A model generated the notes under the pieces. That model was not told where the DNA came from, searched no databases, and was given only the letters and a program-made list of their open reading frames with translations. The position numbers and the translations under genes were made by a program. A stretch of 31,904 bases of DNA from CAZKDV01 sp964551645 (GTDB lineage Bacteria; Bacteroidota; Bacteroidia; Bacteroidales; DTU049): assembly GCA_964551645.1 (NCBI GenBank), contig CAZKDV010000017.1, positions 1 through 31,904 on the forward strand, read 5' to 3'. Of the stretch, positions 1-8,130 are shown one piece after another. Each line of letters opens with the position of its first letter. The first letter of the stretch is position 1.

Positions 1-22
1 ATTTTTTGCTTTTTTGAAAAAT

Positions 23-133
23 TTATGATGAAAATAGAGGTTGTACAACGGCTACATCTTTATTTACGAAACTCCCTTTCATCAAATATTCGTAAATTCC
101 TCTAAATTCAAAAGTTTTTACGAATGTTTCCAT
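23..133 (-). CDS. Possible 36-residue small protein, unrecognised
   Basis: The minus strand has an ATG-started frame of 36 codons ending in TAA; the peptide begins METFVKTFEFRGIYEYLMKG and ends in VVQPLFSS. I recognise no family. In favour: it follows priA on the same strand, and a good Bacteroidota-type promoter motif (-33 TTG, 18-base spacer, -7 TAATTTTG) ends about 17 bases before the ATG. An in-frame TAG upstream shows that it is not the tail of a longer frame. No signal peptide or membrane segment is visible. Against: it is very short, and part of it overlaps a 26-codon frame on the plus strand. It could be a real small protein, a decayed gene remnant or chance. Confidence 0.33.
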   Translation of the reverse strand: METFVKTFEFRGIYEYLMKGSFVNKDVAVVQPLFSS

Positions 134-150
134 TGTGCTTTGTGTTTTTA

Positions 151-179
151 CAAAATTAAATAAAAACTTTAATAAACAA
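151..179 (-). promoter_or_regulatory. Bacteroidota-type promoter for the small frame at 23-133
   Basis: Read on the minus strand, TAATTTTG (151-158) matches the TAnnTTTG -7 element of the Bacteroidota primary sigma factor. TTG (177-179) stands 18 bases upstream as the -33 element. A start of transcription near 144 would leave a leader of about 11 bases. Motif match only. Confidence 0.4.
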
Positions 180-289
180 GACTAAAATGCAAATTTTTTT
201 GGTTTTTGCAGTTGGACTTGTGCTGTTGTAAAGCCAGACATATTTGATTGTGTGGTGAAACTGTAAATTGACTATAAATCGTCCTTTTT

Positions 290-2785
290 CTAAGCAGGGT
301 CGGCATCTGCAACTATTCTCAAACTTGAATATTCTTTAATGGATAAAAATTGTGAAATAATTGATTTGATTTCTGTTCTTGTAGCATTATGCTGTTGATT
401 TCTTGGAACTTTTATAAGAATATTTCTTATGTAATAAAGTCTAATTCTGCTATAAATTGGAGTTTCGGGACCGAGAATAATAATGTTTTTTATTTGTTGT
501 AAATGTTTTTTTAGTTCTTCGGCTCCAGCAATGGTTTTTCCAAGGTTTTTGTGCTTGACGGATAGCAATATCAGGCGATAGAATGGGGGATACTTAAACA
601 ACAATCGTTCTTCTTTTTGGACTCTGTAAAAATCATGAAATAAACCGTTGACAGCCATTGCAATTATAGGATGTTTCGGATTTCGCGTTTGTAAAAACAC
701 TCTGCCGTTATTTTCTCTTCTGCCTGCTCTGCCCATTATTTGAGTTATGGTTTGAAATGCTCGTTCAAAAGCACGAAATTCGGGAAAGTGCATTAAACTA
801 TCTGCATCAAGAATTCCTATTAAATTGACATTGTCAAAATCCAATCCTTTGCTAACCATTTGAGTGCCAACTAAAATATCAATTTCTTTATTTTCAAAAG
901 ATTCAATTATTCTTTGATGAGAAAATTTTCCCCTCGTACTATCAGTATCCATGCGTGCCACTCTTGCTGTGGGAAACATAGCCTGAATTTCTTCTTCAAT
1001 TTTTTCAGTTCCTAAGCCTCCAAATTTGATATGAGTGCTTCCACACTCTGGACATCGTTCAGGGACAGTATTGACAAAACCACATAAATGACACTTCAAA
1101 TTATCAATTTGTTTGTGATAAGTAAGGGTAATATCGCATAGTTTACAAACAGGAGACCAAGCACAATCATTGCATTGAACAATAGGGGCAAATCCTCTAC
1201 GATTTTGAAACAGAATAATTTGATTTCCACCGTCAAGGCTATCTTGTATGGCTCTTTTCAGTGCATTAGAAATGTAATATACCCCATGTTTCTTTTTAAA
1301 TTCTTGAGACATATTAATTAAATGCACTTCGGGCAATGGCAAATCCAAATATCTTTTTGTGAGCTCGGCAAGTCCGTAGCGTCCTTGCTCTGCATTATAG
1401 TAGGTTTCTATTGATGGAGTTGCAGTGCCAAGAATTACTTTTGCATTGCACAAATATGCTAAATAAATAGCGGCATCTCTTGCATTATATCGTGGTGCAA
1501 CATCTGTTTGCTTGAATGAATAATCATGTTCTTCATCAACTATGATTAATCCTAAATTGGAAAATGGTAAAAATAAAGCTGAACGAGTTCCGATAATAAT
1601 ATTATACCTATTTTTGTCAATATTATCAGAAGCCACGCTTTGCCATAATTCTATTCTTTCGTGATAATTGAATTTATGATGAAATACTCCTACTTGTTCG
1701 CCAAAGTACATTTTAAGTCTTTGTATTATTTGTGTCGTTAGTGCAATTTCTGGAAGTAAATATAAAACTTGTTTTTTTGCATTTAAAGCATCATTGATGA
1801 GTTGTATGTATATCTCAGTTTTTCCACTTGAAGTAACACCATGTAAAAGAACTACATTTTGGTTTTGAAAACTGTTTTTAATAGTGTTGTATGCTATTTG
1901 TTGAACTTGTGAAAGCACGCATTGTTTAACTGTACCGTCATCGTTTTGGTTAATTTCAAATCTGGAAATGATTTTGTCTTCTTCAATTATATATCCTTTT
2001 TTAATAAGGGCTTGAACTGCACTATATTGTGTGTCTTTTGTTAATTCTGTTTTTGAAATTTCTCCAACGATATTATTATTTAGTTCAATTAGTTTTTGTA
2101 TAAAAACTAACAAAGCATCTGCTTGCTTTCTTGCTCTTTTTTCAAGCGAATTAATTAATTCATTTAGCTTGTTTTCGTCAGATATTAATTCCTCCGATAA
2201 TTGTATATATGTTACTTTTTTGGGAATATATTTTTCGGCATACTCTTCATAACATACTGCTATTTTCTTTGAAATTAGATTATTAATAATATTTTGAACA
2301 GATTTAATACCCGTAATTCTTTGAATATCGCTTGTGCTTAGAATTTGTTTTTCTATTAAACTTTTTGTTACAATTGCTTCATAAGAATGTATTTCGCTTT
2401 CATCAATTTCTTTGTAATTTGGGTGAATTTCGATTTTTGTTTCACTTTCAACTCTTAAACCGGCAGGTAAAGCAGTTTTCATAACATCTCCAATACTGCA
2501 TAAATAGTAGTTTGCAATCCATTGCCAAAATTCTAACTGCATTTGCGATACTATTGCTTCATTGTCTAAAAGTGTTTGTATTGGTTTAGGACTAATATTT
2601 TTTGGAATAGTAAGCATTAAGGAATAAACAATTCCGGTATAAAATTTTTTGCTTCCAAATTGAACTATAACTCTTGAACCAACTGATATTTTTTCTTGAA
2701 ACTCTTGAGGTACCGAATAAGTATATAGTCTGTCAATAGGAACAGGAACGATAACTTCTACATATTTAGTTTTTTTGATATTCAT
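290..2785 (-). CDS. priA: Primosomal replication restart helicase PriA
   Basis: PriA is the 3'-5' DNA helicase that rebuilds the replisome at collapsed forks and D-loops. At 831 residues it has the family's usual length. The N-terminal DNA-binding domain begins with YVEVIVPVPIDRLYTYSVP. The helicase core has Walker A GVTSSGKT (316-323), the DEEH box (417-420), LGTATPS (about 452-458) and the late QIMGRAGR motif. Eight cysteines at 538, 541, 547, 550, 565, 568, 578 and 581 form the two zinc sites typical of PriA. The start is an ATG preceded by a TAnnTTTG-like motif on the minus strand. It is transcribed divergently from fabD. The stop is TAG. Identification is firm. Confidence 0.97.
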   Translation of the reverse strand: MNIKKTKYVEVIVPVPIDRLYTYSVPQEFQEKISVGSRVIVQFGSKKFYTGIVYSLMLTIPKNISPKPIQTLLDNEAIVSQMQLEFWQWIANYYLCSIGDVMKTALPAGLRVESETKIEIHPNYKEIDESEIHSYEAIVTKSLIEKQILSTSDIQRITGIKSVQNIINNLISKKIAVCYEEYAEKYIPKKVTYIQLSEELISDENKLNELINSLEKRARKQADALLVFIQKLIELNNNIVGEISKTELTKDTQYSAVQALIKKGYIIEEDKIISRFEINQNDDGTVKQCVLSQVQQIAYNTIKNSFQNQNVVLLHGVTSSGKTEIYIQLINDALNAKKQVLYLLPEIALTTQIIQRLKMYFGEQVGVFHHKFNYHERIELWQSVASDNIDKNRYNIIIGTRSALFLPFSNLGLIIVDEEHDYSFKQTDVAPRYNARDAAIYLAYLCNAKVILGTATPSIETYYNAEQGRYGLAELTKRYLDLPLPEVHLINMSQEFKKKHGVYYISNALKRAIQDSLDGGNQIILFQNRRGFAPIVQCNDCAWSPVCKLCDITLTYHKQIDNLKCHLCGFVNTVPERCPECGSTHIKFGGLGTEKIEEEIQAMFPTARVARMDTDSTRGKFSHQRIIESFENKEIDILVGTQMVSKGLDFDNVNLIGILDADSLMHFPEFRAFERAFQTITQIMGRAGRRENNGRVFLQTRNPKHPIIAMAVNGLFHDFYRVQKEERLLFKYPPFYRLILLSVKHKNLGKTIAGAEELKKHLQQIKNIIILGPETPIYSRIRLYYIRNILIKVPRNQQHNATRTEIKSIISQFLSIKEYSSLRIVADADPA

Positions 2786-2802
2786 TCTATGCTTTGAATT
2801 AG

Positions 2803-2810
2803 CAAAGTTA
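2803..2810 (-). promoter_or_regulatory. Probable -7 promoter element of priA
   Basis: On the minus strand this reads TAACTTTG, a match to TAnnTTTG, 17 bases before the priA ATG. No clear TTG lies at the -33 distance, so the call rests on the -7 element and its position in the divergent priA/fabD gap. Confidence 0.35.
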
Positions 2811-2902
2811 AGTAATTCATCTAAATAAGGTTTTGGTTTTCTTTAAAGACTGTTTGTGTGTGCAAATTAAATTTTTATGCCTGATTTACTGAAAAATTAC
2901 AT

Positions 2903-2910
2903 TATTTTTG
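2903..2910 (+). promoter_or_regulatory. Probable -7 promoter element of fabD
   Basis: TATTTTTG matches TAnnTTTG and ends 28 bases before the fabD ATG. No exact TTG is found 17-23 bases upstream (the nearest triplets are ATG and CTG), so the -33 element is weak. Confidence 0.35.
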
Positions 2911-2938
2911 CATTTCCAAACTAAAAATTAATTATACT

Positions 2939-3823
2939 ATGAAAGCATTTGTATTTCCAGGACAAGGGGCGCAATATCCGGGTATGGGTAAGGATTTGTA
3001 TGATAATTATCCTAAGGCAAAACAGTTATTTGATAAAGCAAATGACATTTTAGCATATAATATTACTGAGCTTATGTTTCAAGGAACTGACGATGATTTG
3101 CGTCAGACAAAAGTTACACAGCCTGCAATTTTTCTTCATTCGGTTATATTGGCTGAAGTTTTAGGCGACAAATTTATGCCCAATATGGTTGCAGGACATT
3201 CACTTGGAGAGTTTTCTGCTTTGACAGCTGCAGGTGCTTTGAGTTTTGAAGATGGTTTACGCCTTGTTTTGCAAAGAGCATTGGCAATGCAAAAAGCATG
3301 TGAACTTGAACCTTCAACTATGGCGGCAATTTTGGGCTTAGATGATAATACGGTTGAACTTGTATTGTCAGAAATTGATGATGTAGTTGTTGCAGCAAAT
3401 TACAATAGTCCGGGACAAATTGTAATATCAGGAAGTTTTTCGGGAATTGAAGTTGCTTGCGAGAAACTTAAGTCAGCGGGTGCCAAAAGAGCTTTGCCCT
3501 TAAAAGTTGGCGGAGCATTTCATTCTCCTTTGATGGAACCGGCAAGAAAAGAATTAGCTCAGGCAATTAATAATACAGTAATTAATACACCTATTTGCCC
3601 GATTTATCAAAATGTTGATGGACAACCGTATTTGCATGCCGAAACTATTAAAAAGAATTTAATTGCACAACTTACTTCTCCCGTTCGTTGGACACAAACA
3701 GTTAAAAATATGACTGCTGACGGTGCCACACATTATACCGAACTTGGACCGGGTAATGTTTTGCAAGGATTAATTAAGAAAATAACTCCCGAAGTTGAAG
3801 TTGCTGGATTTTCAAGTATTTAA
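2939..3823 (+). CDS. fabD: Malonyl-CoA:acyl carrier protein transacylase
   Basis: FabD moves the malonyl group from CoA to acyl carrier protein, supplying the extender unit for type II fatty acid synthesis in the cytoplasm. The 294-residue protein opens with FPGQGAQYPGMG. The nucleophile is Ser88 in GHSLGE, and His195 in GGAFHSP completes the catalytic pair. Gln9 and Arg113 lie where the family places its oxyanion and carboxylate-binding residues. The length is normal and there is no extra domain. It stands alone, divergent from priA and 113 bases before the flavoprotein gene, rather than in a fab cluster. Confidence 0.97.
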   Translation: MKAFVFPGQGAQYPGMGKDLYDNYPKAKQLFDKANDILAYNITELMFQGTDDDLRQTKVTQPAIFLHSVILAEVLGDKFMPNMVAGHSLGEFSALTAAGALSFEDGLRLVLQRALAMQKACELEPSTMAAILGLDDNTVELVLSEIDDVVVAANYNSPGQIVISGSFSGIEVACEKLKSAGAKRALPLKVGGAFHSPLMEPARKELAQAINNTVINTPICPIYQNVDGQPYLHAETIKKNLIAQLTSPVRWTQTVKNMTADGATHYTELGPGNVLQGLIKKITPEVEVAGFSSI

Positions 3824-3831
3824 CTGTTGAA

Positions 3832-3860
3832 TCATAAGTTTGATATTTATTTGCTTATGA
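3832..3860. repeat. Inverted repeat downstream of fabD
   Basis: TCATAAG (3832-3838) and CTTATGA (3854-3860) form a 7-bp stem with a 15-base loop just after the fabD stop. On the plus strand it is followed by A residues rather than T residues, so it does not look like a classical intrinsic terminator. It may still protect the fabD transcript end. Confidence 0.25.
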
Positions 3861-3936
3861 AAAAACAATAATAAATATTGTATTTGTCTGATGATAAAAT
3901 TGATGTTATTTTTTGTTAATTGTAATTGTTTTGCAA

Positions 3937-5193
3937 ATGAACAAATTTGAATCAGATTACGATATTATTGTTGTTGGAGCAGGAGCGGCAGGATTGTTAT
4001 CGGCAGCTCGTGCAGCCGAAAGAGGAAAAAAAGTTCTGCTTATAGAAAAAATGGAAAAAGTTGGCAAAAAACTTGCCATAACAGGAAAAGGTAGATGTAA
4101 TATTACCAATGATTCGCCTATATCATTGCATTTGAAGCACATAAAACCTCAAGCTCGTTTTTTAAAATTTGCTTATTCAAGTTTTTTTACCAATGATATT
4201 ATCAATTTGTTAGAAAAATATGGAGTTAAAACTATAGTAGAAAGAGGGAGCCGGGTTTTTCCAGTTTCTAATTCATCTGCCGATGTTGTCAATGCTTTGT
4301 TGAAATATTGTCAGAGACATGGTGTTAAAATACTATTAAATTCAGAAGTTACTTCAATTTTGTTTAACAACAATAAAGTAGAAGGAGTGTGTTTTACTCA
4401 TTTGGGAAATACTTTAAACATTAATGTTGATAATGTTATTATTTGTACTGGAGGAAAATCATATCCTGCAACGGGTTCAACAGGAGATGGTTATGTTTTT
4501 GCAAAATTAGCAGGACATACAATATCGCCTATGTTTCCGGCATTGGTGCCAATAGAAACCGAAGGTACAATAGCTCAGAGTATGCAAGGAATTAGTTTGA
4601 AAAACATTATGGCGATGGTTTGGGTCAATGGAAAAAAGAAAAGTCAAGAATTTGGCGAAATGTTGTTTACTCATTTTGGCTTGTCGGGTCCTGTTATTCT
4701 TACTTTAAGTCGCGATATAGTTGAAGCAATTGAACAAGGTTTGAGCGTTGAGATTTCAATAGATCTAAAACCTGCAGTTGATATTGCTACTTTAGACAAA
4801 CGCTTGATTAGAGAGTTGAATGAGAACGGGAAAAAGTGTTTGCACAATGTTTTTAAAATGTGGCTGCCTTCTGGTATGATTGATACATTTATGTTAATGC
4901 TTGAACTTGATGGCAAAAAGTTGTGTCATCAGGTTTCTTCCAAAGAACGGCAAAAAATACTGAAAACATTAAAAGATTTTCGTTTTGCAGTTAAACGACA
5001 CAGACCTTTTAAAGAGGCAATTATTACCGCCGGTGGAGTTGAACTGTCAGAGATAGATAATAAAACTATGGAGTCGAAAATTTGCAAAGGCTTATATTTT
5101 GCAGGTGAGGTTTTGAACTTAGATGCAGATACCGGAGGATTTAATTTGCAAATTGCGTGGTCAACTGCCTGGGTAGCAGGCAATTCAGTTTGA
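3937..5193 (+). CDS. FAD-dependent oxidoreductase, HI0933/YhiN family
   Basis: This is a flavoprotein of the HI0933-like (YhiN/BaiN) family, usually annotated NAD(P)/FAD-dependent oxidoreductase; its natural substrate is not firmly known. The N-terminal dinucleotide-binding motif is GAGAAG (14-19), followed by the family's GKGRCNITN stretch. The C-terminus has GLYFAGEVLNLDADTGGFNL, the second FAD contact. I start it at ATG 3937 (418 residues). The frame stays open to a TTG at 3913, but that would add eight residues before the beta strand of the Rossmann fold. It ends in TGATGA and is the only gene here that uses TGA as its stop. Confidence 0.9.
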   Translation: MNKFESDYDIIVVGAGAAGLLSAARAAERGKKVLLIEKMEKVGKKLAITGKGRCNITNDSPISLHLKHIKPQARFLKFAYSSFFTNDIINLLEKYGVKTIVERGSRVFPVSNSSADVVNALLKYCQRHGVKILLNSEVTSILFNNNKVEGVCFTHLGNTLNINVDNVIICTGGKSYPATGSTGDGYVFAKLAGHTISPMFPALVPIETEGTIAQSMQGISLKNIMAMVWVNGKKKSQEFGEMLFTHFGLSGPVILTLSRDIVEAIEQGLSVEISIDLKPAVDIATLDKRLIRELNENGKKCLHNVFKMWLPSGMIDTFMLMLELDGKKLCHQVSSKERQKILKTLKDFRFAVKRHRPFKEAIITAGGVELSEIDNKTMESKICKGLYFAGEVLNLDADTGGFNLQIAWSTAWVAGNSV

Positions 5194-5281
5194 TGAAGAA
5201 TTTGTGTGTTTTCTACAATATAATACTTGTTTAGCCTAAATAGTAGTTGTTTTTTTATTAATTATCAATGTAAATAATAAT

Positions 5282-5289
5282 TAAATTTG
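5282..5289 (+). promoter_or_regulatory. Probable -7 promoter element of the beta-barrel gene
   Basis: TAAATTTG matches TAnnTTTG and ends 34 bases before the ATG at 5324. No TTG sits at the correct -33 spacing. Confidence 0.3.
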
Positions 5290-5323
5290 CAATGATATAT
5301 TTTAATAGCAAAAACTTATAGTT

Positions 5324-6010
5324 ATGAATAAGATTATTTTATTTATTAGCATATTATTTATTTCATTTTCACTTATAGCACAAAATGAAGTAGCAGAAAA
5401 AATGAAAAAAAGCGATAAAATTGTATTTAACTGCTTTATGGACATTTGGCAAAATGCACCAAAAAATGCAGCACTTGAAGCATATAACTTGGGTGTTTCT
5501 TATTCAACATTTCAAGATAATCCTATTGGAAATTCGCATTTTTCAATAGCTTATGGATTAGGTTTTTCTTTTCATAATATGTATTCAGCTTCATTTTTGA
5601 AATATGATTCGCTTTGGAATTCAAATTTTGTTGAAATAGATAAAGATATAAAGTATAAAAAAAACAAACATACTTTTGCTTATTTAAACACTCCTGTTGA
5701 ATTAAGATATAGAGCAAAAGGCAAAAATTCATTTAAAGTAAGTTTGGGTTTTAATTTTGGTGTTCTTCTGCAAGAACATCATAAATATATTGGCGATGAT
5801 TTTATGATAGATAAAACTAAGCATACAATTAAACTCAAAGAATATAAACATAAAAATATTGAGTTTTATCGTTATAGCGTTTCTGCACGGGTGGGCTATA
5901 AGTGGTTTAATATTTTCGGAGATTATGCTTTGAATAGCATCTTCAAAGATGGCAAAGGACCTAATATGTACCCGATTTCAGTTGGCATTAGTCTTATTCC
6001 TCCATTGTAG
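5324..6010 (+). CDS. Small outer-membrane beta-barrel protein (PorT-like)
   Basis: A 228-residue exported protein. Residues 1-20 form a signal peptide (basic MNK, hydrophobic core, then a cleavage site near LIAQ). The rest alternates polar and hydrophobic residues with many aromatics, as in beta strands: LGVSYSTF, FSIAYGLGFSFHN, FKVSLGFNFGVLL and YSVSARVGYKWFNIFGDYAL. This resembles the outer-membrane beta-barrel families common in Bacteroidota (the PorT/PF13568-like group). There is no plug domain and no enzyme motif, so the specific role is unknown. It is convergent with the PAP2-like gene, with only two bases between the two stops. Confidence 0.65.
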   Translation: MNKIILFISILFISFSLIAQNEVAEKMKKSDKIVFNCFMDIWQNAPKNAALEAYNLGVSYSTFQDNPIGNSHFSIAYGLGFSFHNMYSASFLKYDSLWNSNFVEIDKDIKYKKNKHTFAYLNTPVELRYRAKGKNSFKVSLGFNFGVLLQEHHKYIGDDFMIDKTKHTIKLKEYKHKNIEFYRYSVSARVGYKWFNIFGDYALNSIFKDGKGPNMYPISVGISLIPPL

Positions 6011-6012
6011 AA

Positions 6013-6624
6013 TTATAAAAGGATAAGAAGAAATATTATCATTGATGCTAATCCTCCAAAATATCCAATAATTATTTCATTTTTTGAATGTGCATTGAGT
6101 GTTGATCTTGCAAATGCGACTATTCCGGATATAATAATTGTTATTGGTAACAAATTAACAAATGGAGTAGAGTGTTTGAAAAGTATGAATAATAAAATTG
6201 CTGTAAATGCACCCCAGCCGATTAGATGAAGACTTATTTTATAGAAGAAAGTTATAATTATTGTGGCTATAGAAATATAAAAAAAGCTAATTATTATTGA
6301 GTTTAACAATACGGGTAAATTCCATTTGCTACAGATGAAATAGGTGATATAAAGCATTGAAGCTACAAATATCATTGGATATATTCTGTCTCTTTTTTCG
6401 GGTAAGTGAAAAGAATGGAGCAAACCAAGTTTTTTGAGCAAAAACATTATCAATATCGGAATAATATAAGTATTGATAAAAACAGATGTAAGTATAAATT
6501 TACTGGCAAGTGGTGCAAGAAATGTGTATGGGAAAACTGGGAGATTTATAATAATCCAAACAGCAAGAGTTGGAATTATTAGCGGATGAAAAATATAAGA
6601 TATTATAGTTGTAAGTTGTTTCAT
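6013..6624 (-). CDS. Small polytopic membrane protein, PAP2-like
   Basis: The protein is 203 residues from ATG 6624; the codon before it, in frame, is TTG. About six hydrophobic segments fill nearly the whole chain. Three weak motifs, in order, resemble the PAP2 phosphatase signature: EKRDRIYP (K-R-P block), SLHLIGWG (in place of PSGH) and ARSTLNAHSKNE (R-x5-H-x3-acidic). Such proteins act on lipid phosphates at the membrane, but the middle motif is degenerate and catalysis is uncertain. The gene starts five bases after the rpoN stop, so it is almost surely co-transcribed with rpoN. The alternative is a non-catalytic membrane protein of unknown role. Confidence 0.55.
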   Translation of the reverse strand: MKQLTTIISYIFHPLIIPTLAVWIIINLPVFPYTFLAPLASKFILTSVFINTYIIPILIMFLLKKLGLLHSFHLPEKRDRIYPMIFVASMLYITYFICSKWNLPVLLNSIIISFFYISIATIIITFFYKISLHLIGWGAFTAILLFILFKHSTPFVNLLPITIIISGIVAFARSTLNAHSKNEIIIGYFGGLASMIIFLLILL

Positions 6625-6632
6625 CAAAAGGG

Positions 6633-8096
6633 TTACAATTCTTTTCTTAAACGAGCAACTGGAATTCCGAGAAATGATCTATATTTGGCTATTGTTCTTC
6701 TGGCGATATTATAGCCCTTTTCATTTAAAATTTTTGCAAGTTCTTCATCTGTTAATGGTATTCTTTTATTTTCGTTTTTAATGCAGTTTTCTAATATATT
6801 TTTCACTTCTCTACTAGATACTTCTTCTCCAGAACTTGTAGATAGGGATTCTGAAAAAAATGTTTTAAGCAAAAATGTTCCATAAGAAGTTTGCACATAT
6901 TTACTATTTGCCACTCTGCTCACTGTGCTTATGTCAAGCTCAACAATGTCGGCTATATCTTTGAGTATCATCGGCTTGATTTTGGCTTCGTCTCCGGTTA
7001 GGAAATAATCTTCTTGAAACTTCATGATAGCACTCATTGTAACATACAAAGTGTTATGTCTTTGTCTTATTGCGTCAATAAACCATTTTGCTGAATCAAC
7101 TTTTTGCTTTACAAATTGGGCTGTTTGTTTTTGTTTTTCAGTTATGTTTTCTCCATATTTAGAATACTCATTTAGCATTTCAAGATAAGTTTTGCTAATT
7201 TTAAGTTCAGGAATATTACCTTTATTGAGTATTAATTCTAATTTGCCATTGCTGTTTTCAATAATAAAGTCAGGAATGATATAAAAAGTTGAGTGCATGG
7301 ATTCAGAAGAGGAGTTTGCTGGCTTAGGATTTAATTTTTGGATATACAAAATAATGTTTGACAGCTTTTCTTCTGTTATGCCAGTTTTGTTAATAATTTT
7401 ATCGTAATGCTTTTTAGTAAACTCATCAAAAAATTTAGTTATAATAGAAATTGAAAGAGCTTTGTCCTCATCTGTATCAGGTAGTCTATAAAGTTGAATT
7501 AATAAACATTCTTTCAAATTCCTAGCACCAACTCCCGGTGGGTCAAATCCTTGTATAATCTTTAATGTTTTTTCAACATTTGAAACAGAAACATTAATGT
7601 TTTGGTAAAAAGCAAGGTCATCAACTATGGCTTGCAAATCTCTTTGCAAATATCCAGAATTATCAATATTTCCAATTATTTGCTCCCCAATTAAATATTC
7701 CTCATTGCTTATTTCTTTTAGACCAAGCTGATCAAATAGCAAATCTCTAAATGTATTTCCTGAAGCATATAGAATGGGTTTGGTGTCATTTTCTTGGTTG
7801 TTTTGTTGATATAAGTCGTATTCTGCTTGATCTTCGTCATAAAAATCGTCATAGTCATAATCATCTTCATTACTAGTGTCAGAATCATTGTCTTTATCTG
7901 ATTCAGTGCTTTGTTTTTCTATTGAATCGTACTCATCGTCAAATTCATTTTCTTGCTCTTCTAAAACTGGATTTTCTTCAATTTCTTCTTTAATTCTCTG
8001 TTCGAGTTGAGCAATTGGAACTTGCAACAATTTCATCAACTGTATTTGTTGAGGAGATAGTTTTTGTTGAAGTTTTTGTTGTAACTGTTGGCGCAT
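6633..8096 (-). CDS. rpoN: RNA polymerase sigma-54 factor
   Basis: Sigma-54 directs RNA polymerase to -24/-12 promoters and needs an AAA+ activator to open DNA. The protein has 487 residues. Region I is glutamine-rich (MRQQLQQKLQQKLSPQQIQL) and ends in EEIEENPVLEE. A very acidic region II follows at about 51-105. Core-binding and helix-turn-helix regions come next (DIADIVELDISTVSRVANSKY, GTFLLKTFFS). The RpoN box ARRTIAKYR lies at 465-473 near the C-terminus. The gene lies between asnS (34-base gap) and the PAP2-like gene (5-base gap). No AAA+ activator gene is in the window. Confidence 0.97.
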   Translation of the reverse strand: MRQQLQQKLQQKLSPQQIQLMKLLQVPIAQLEQRIKEEIEENPVLEEQENEFDDEYDSIEKQSTESDKDNDSDTSNEDDYDYDDFYDEDQAEYDLYQQNNQENDTKPILYASGNTFRDLLFDQLGLKEISNEEYLIGEQIIGNIDNSGYLQRDLQAIVDDLAFYQNINVSVSNVEKTLKIIQGFDPPGVGARNLKECLLIQLYRLPDTDEDKALSISIITKFFDEFTKKHYDKIINKTGITEEKLSNIILYIQKLNPKPANSSSESMHSTFYIIPDFIIENSNGKLELILNKGNIPELKISKTYLEMLNEYSKYGENITEKQKQTAQFVKQKVDSAKWFIDAIRQRHNTLYVTMSAIMKFQEDYFLTGDEAKIKPMILKDIADIVELDISTVSRVANSKYVQTSYGTFLLKTFFSESLSTSSGEEVSSREVKNILENCIKNENKRIPLTDEELAKILNEKGYNIARRTIAKYRSFLGIPVARLRKEL

Positions 8097-8130
8097 TTCG
8101 TAATGTTTTCAATATGTCTTAATGATTTAC

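Noticed and set aside
25..105. 26-codon plus-strand frame at the left edge
   Set aside because: It runs opposite the better-supported minus-strand frame, has no promoter-like motif within the window and no recognisable peptide pattern.
2031..2252. 73-residue plus-strand frame inside priA
   Set aside because: It lies wholly opposite the well-conserved priA coding strand, has low-complexity serine/phenylalanine composition and no recognisable motif.
3913..3936. TTG-started N-terminal extension of the HI0933-family flavoprotein
   Set aside because: It adds residues ahead of the Rossmann-fold strand that the family does not have. ATG 3937 gives the normal start.
4062..4077. TGGCA-N6-TTGC, a match to the sigma-54 -24/-12 promoter
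   Set aside because: It lies inside the HI0933-family coding sequence, encoding the conserved VGKKLA stretch, and no gene starts downstream at a suitable distance. rpoN being in the window makes it tempting, but it is most likely chance.
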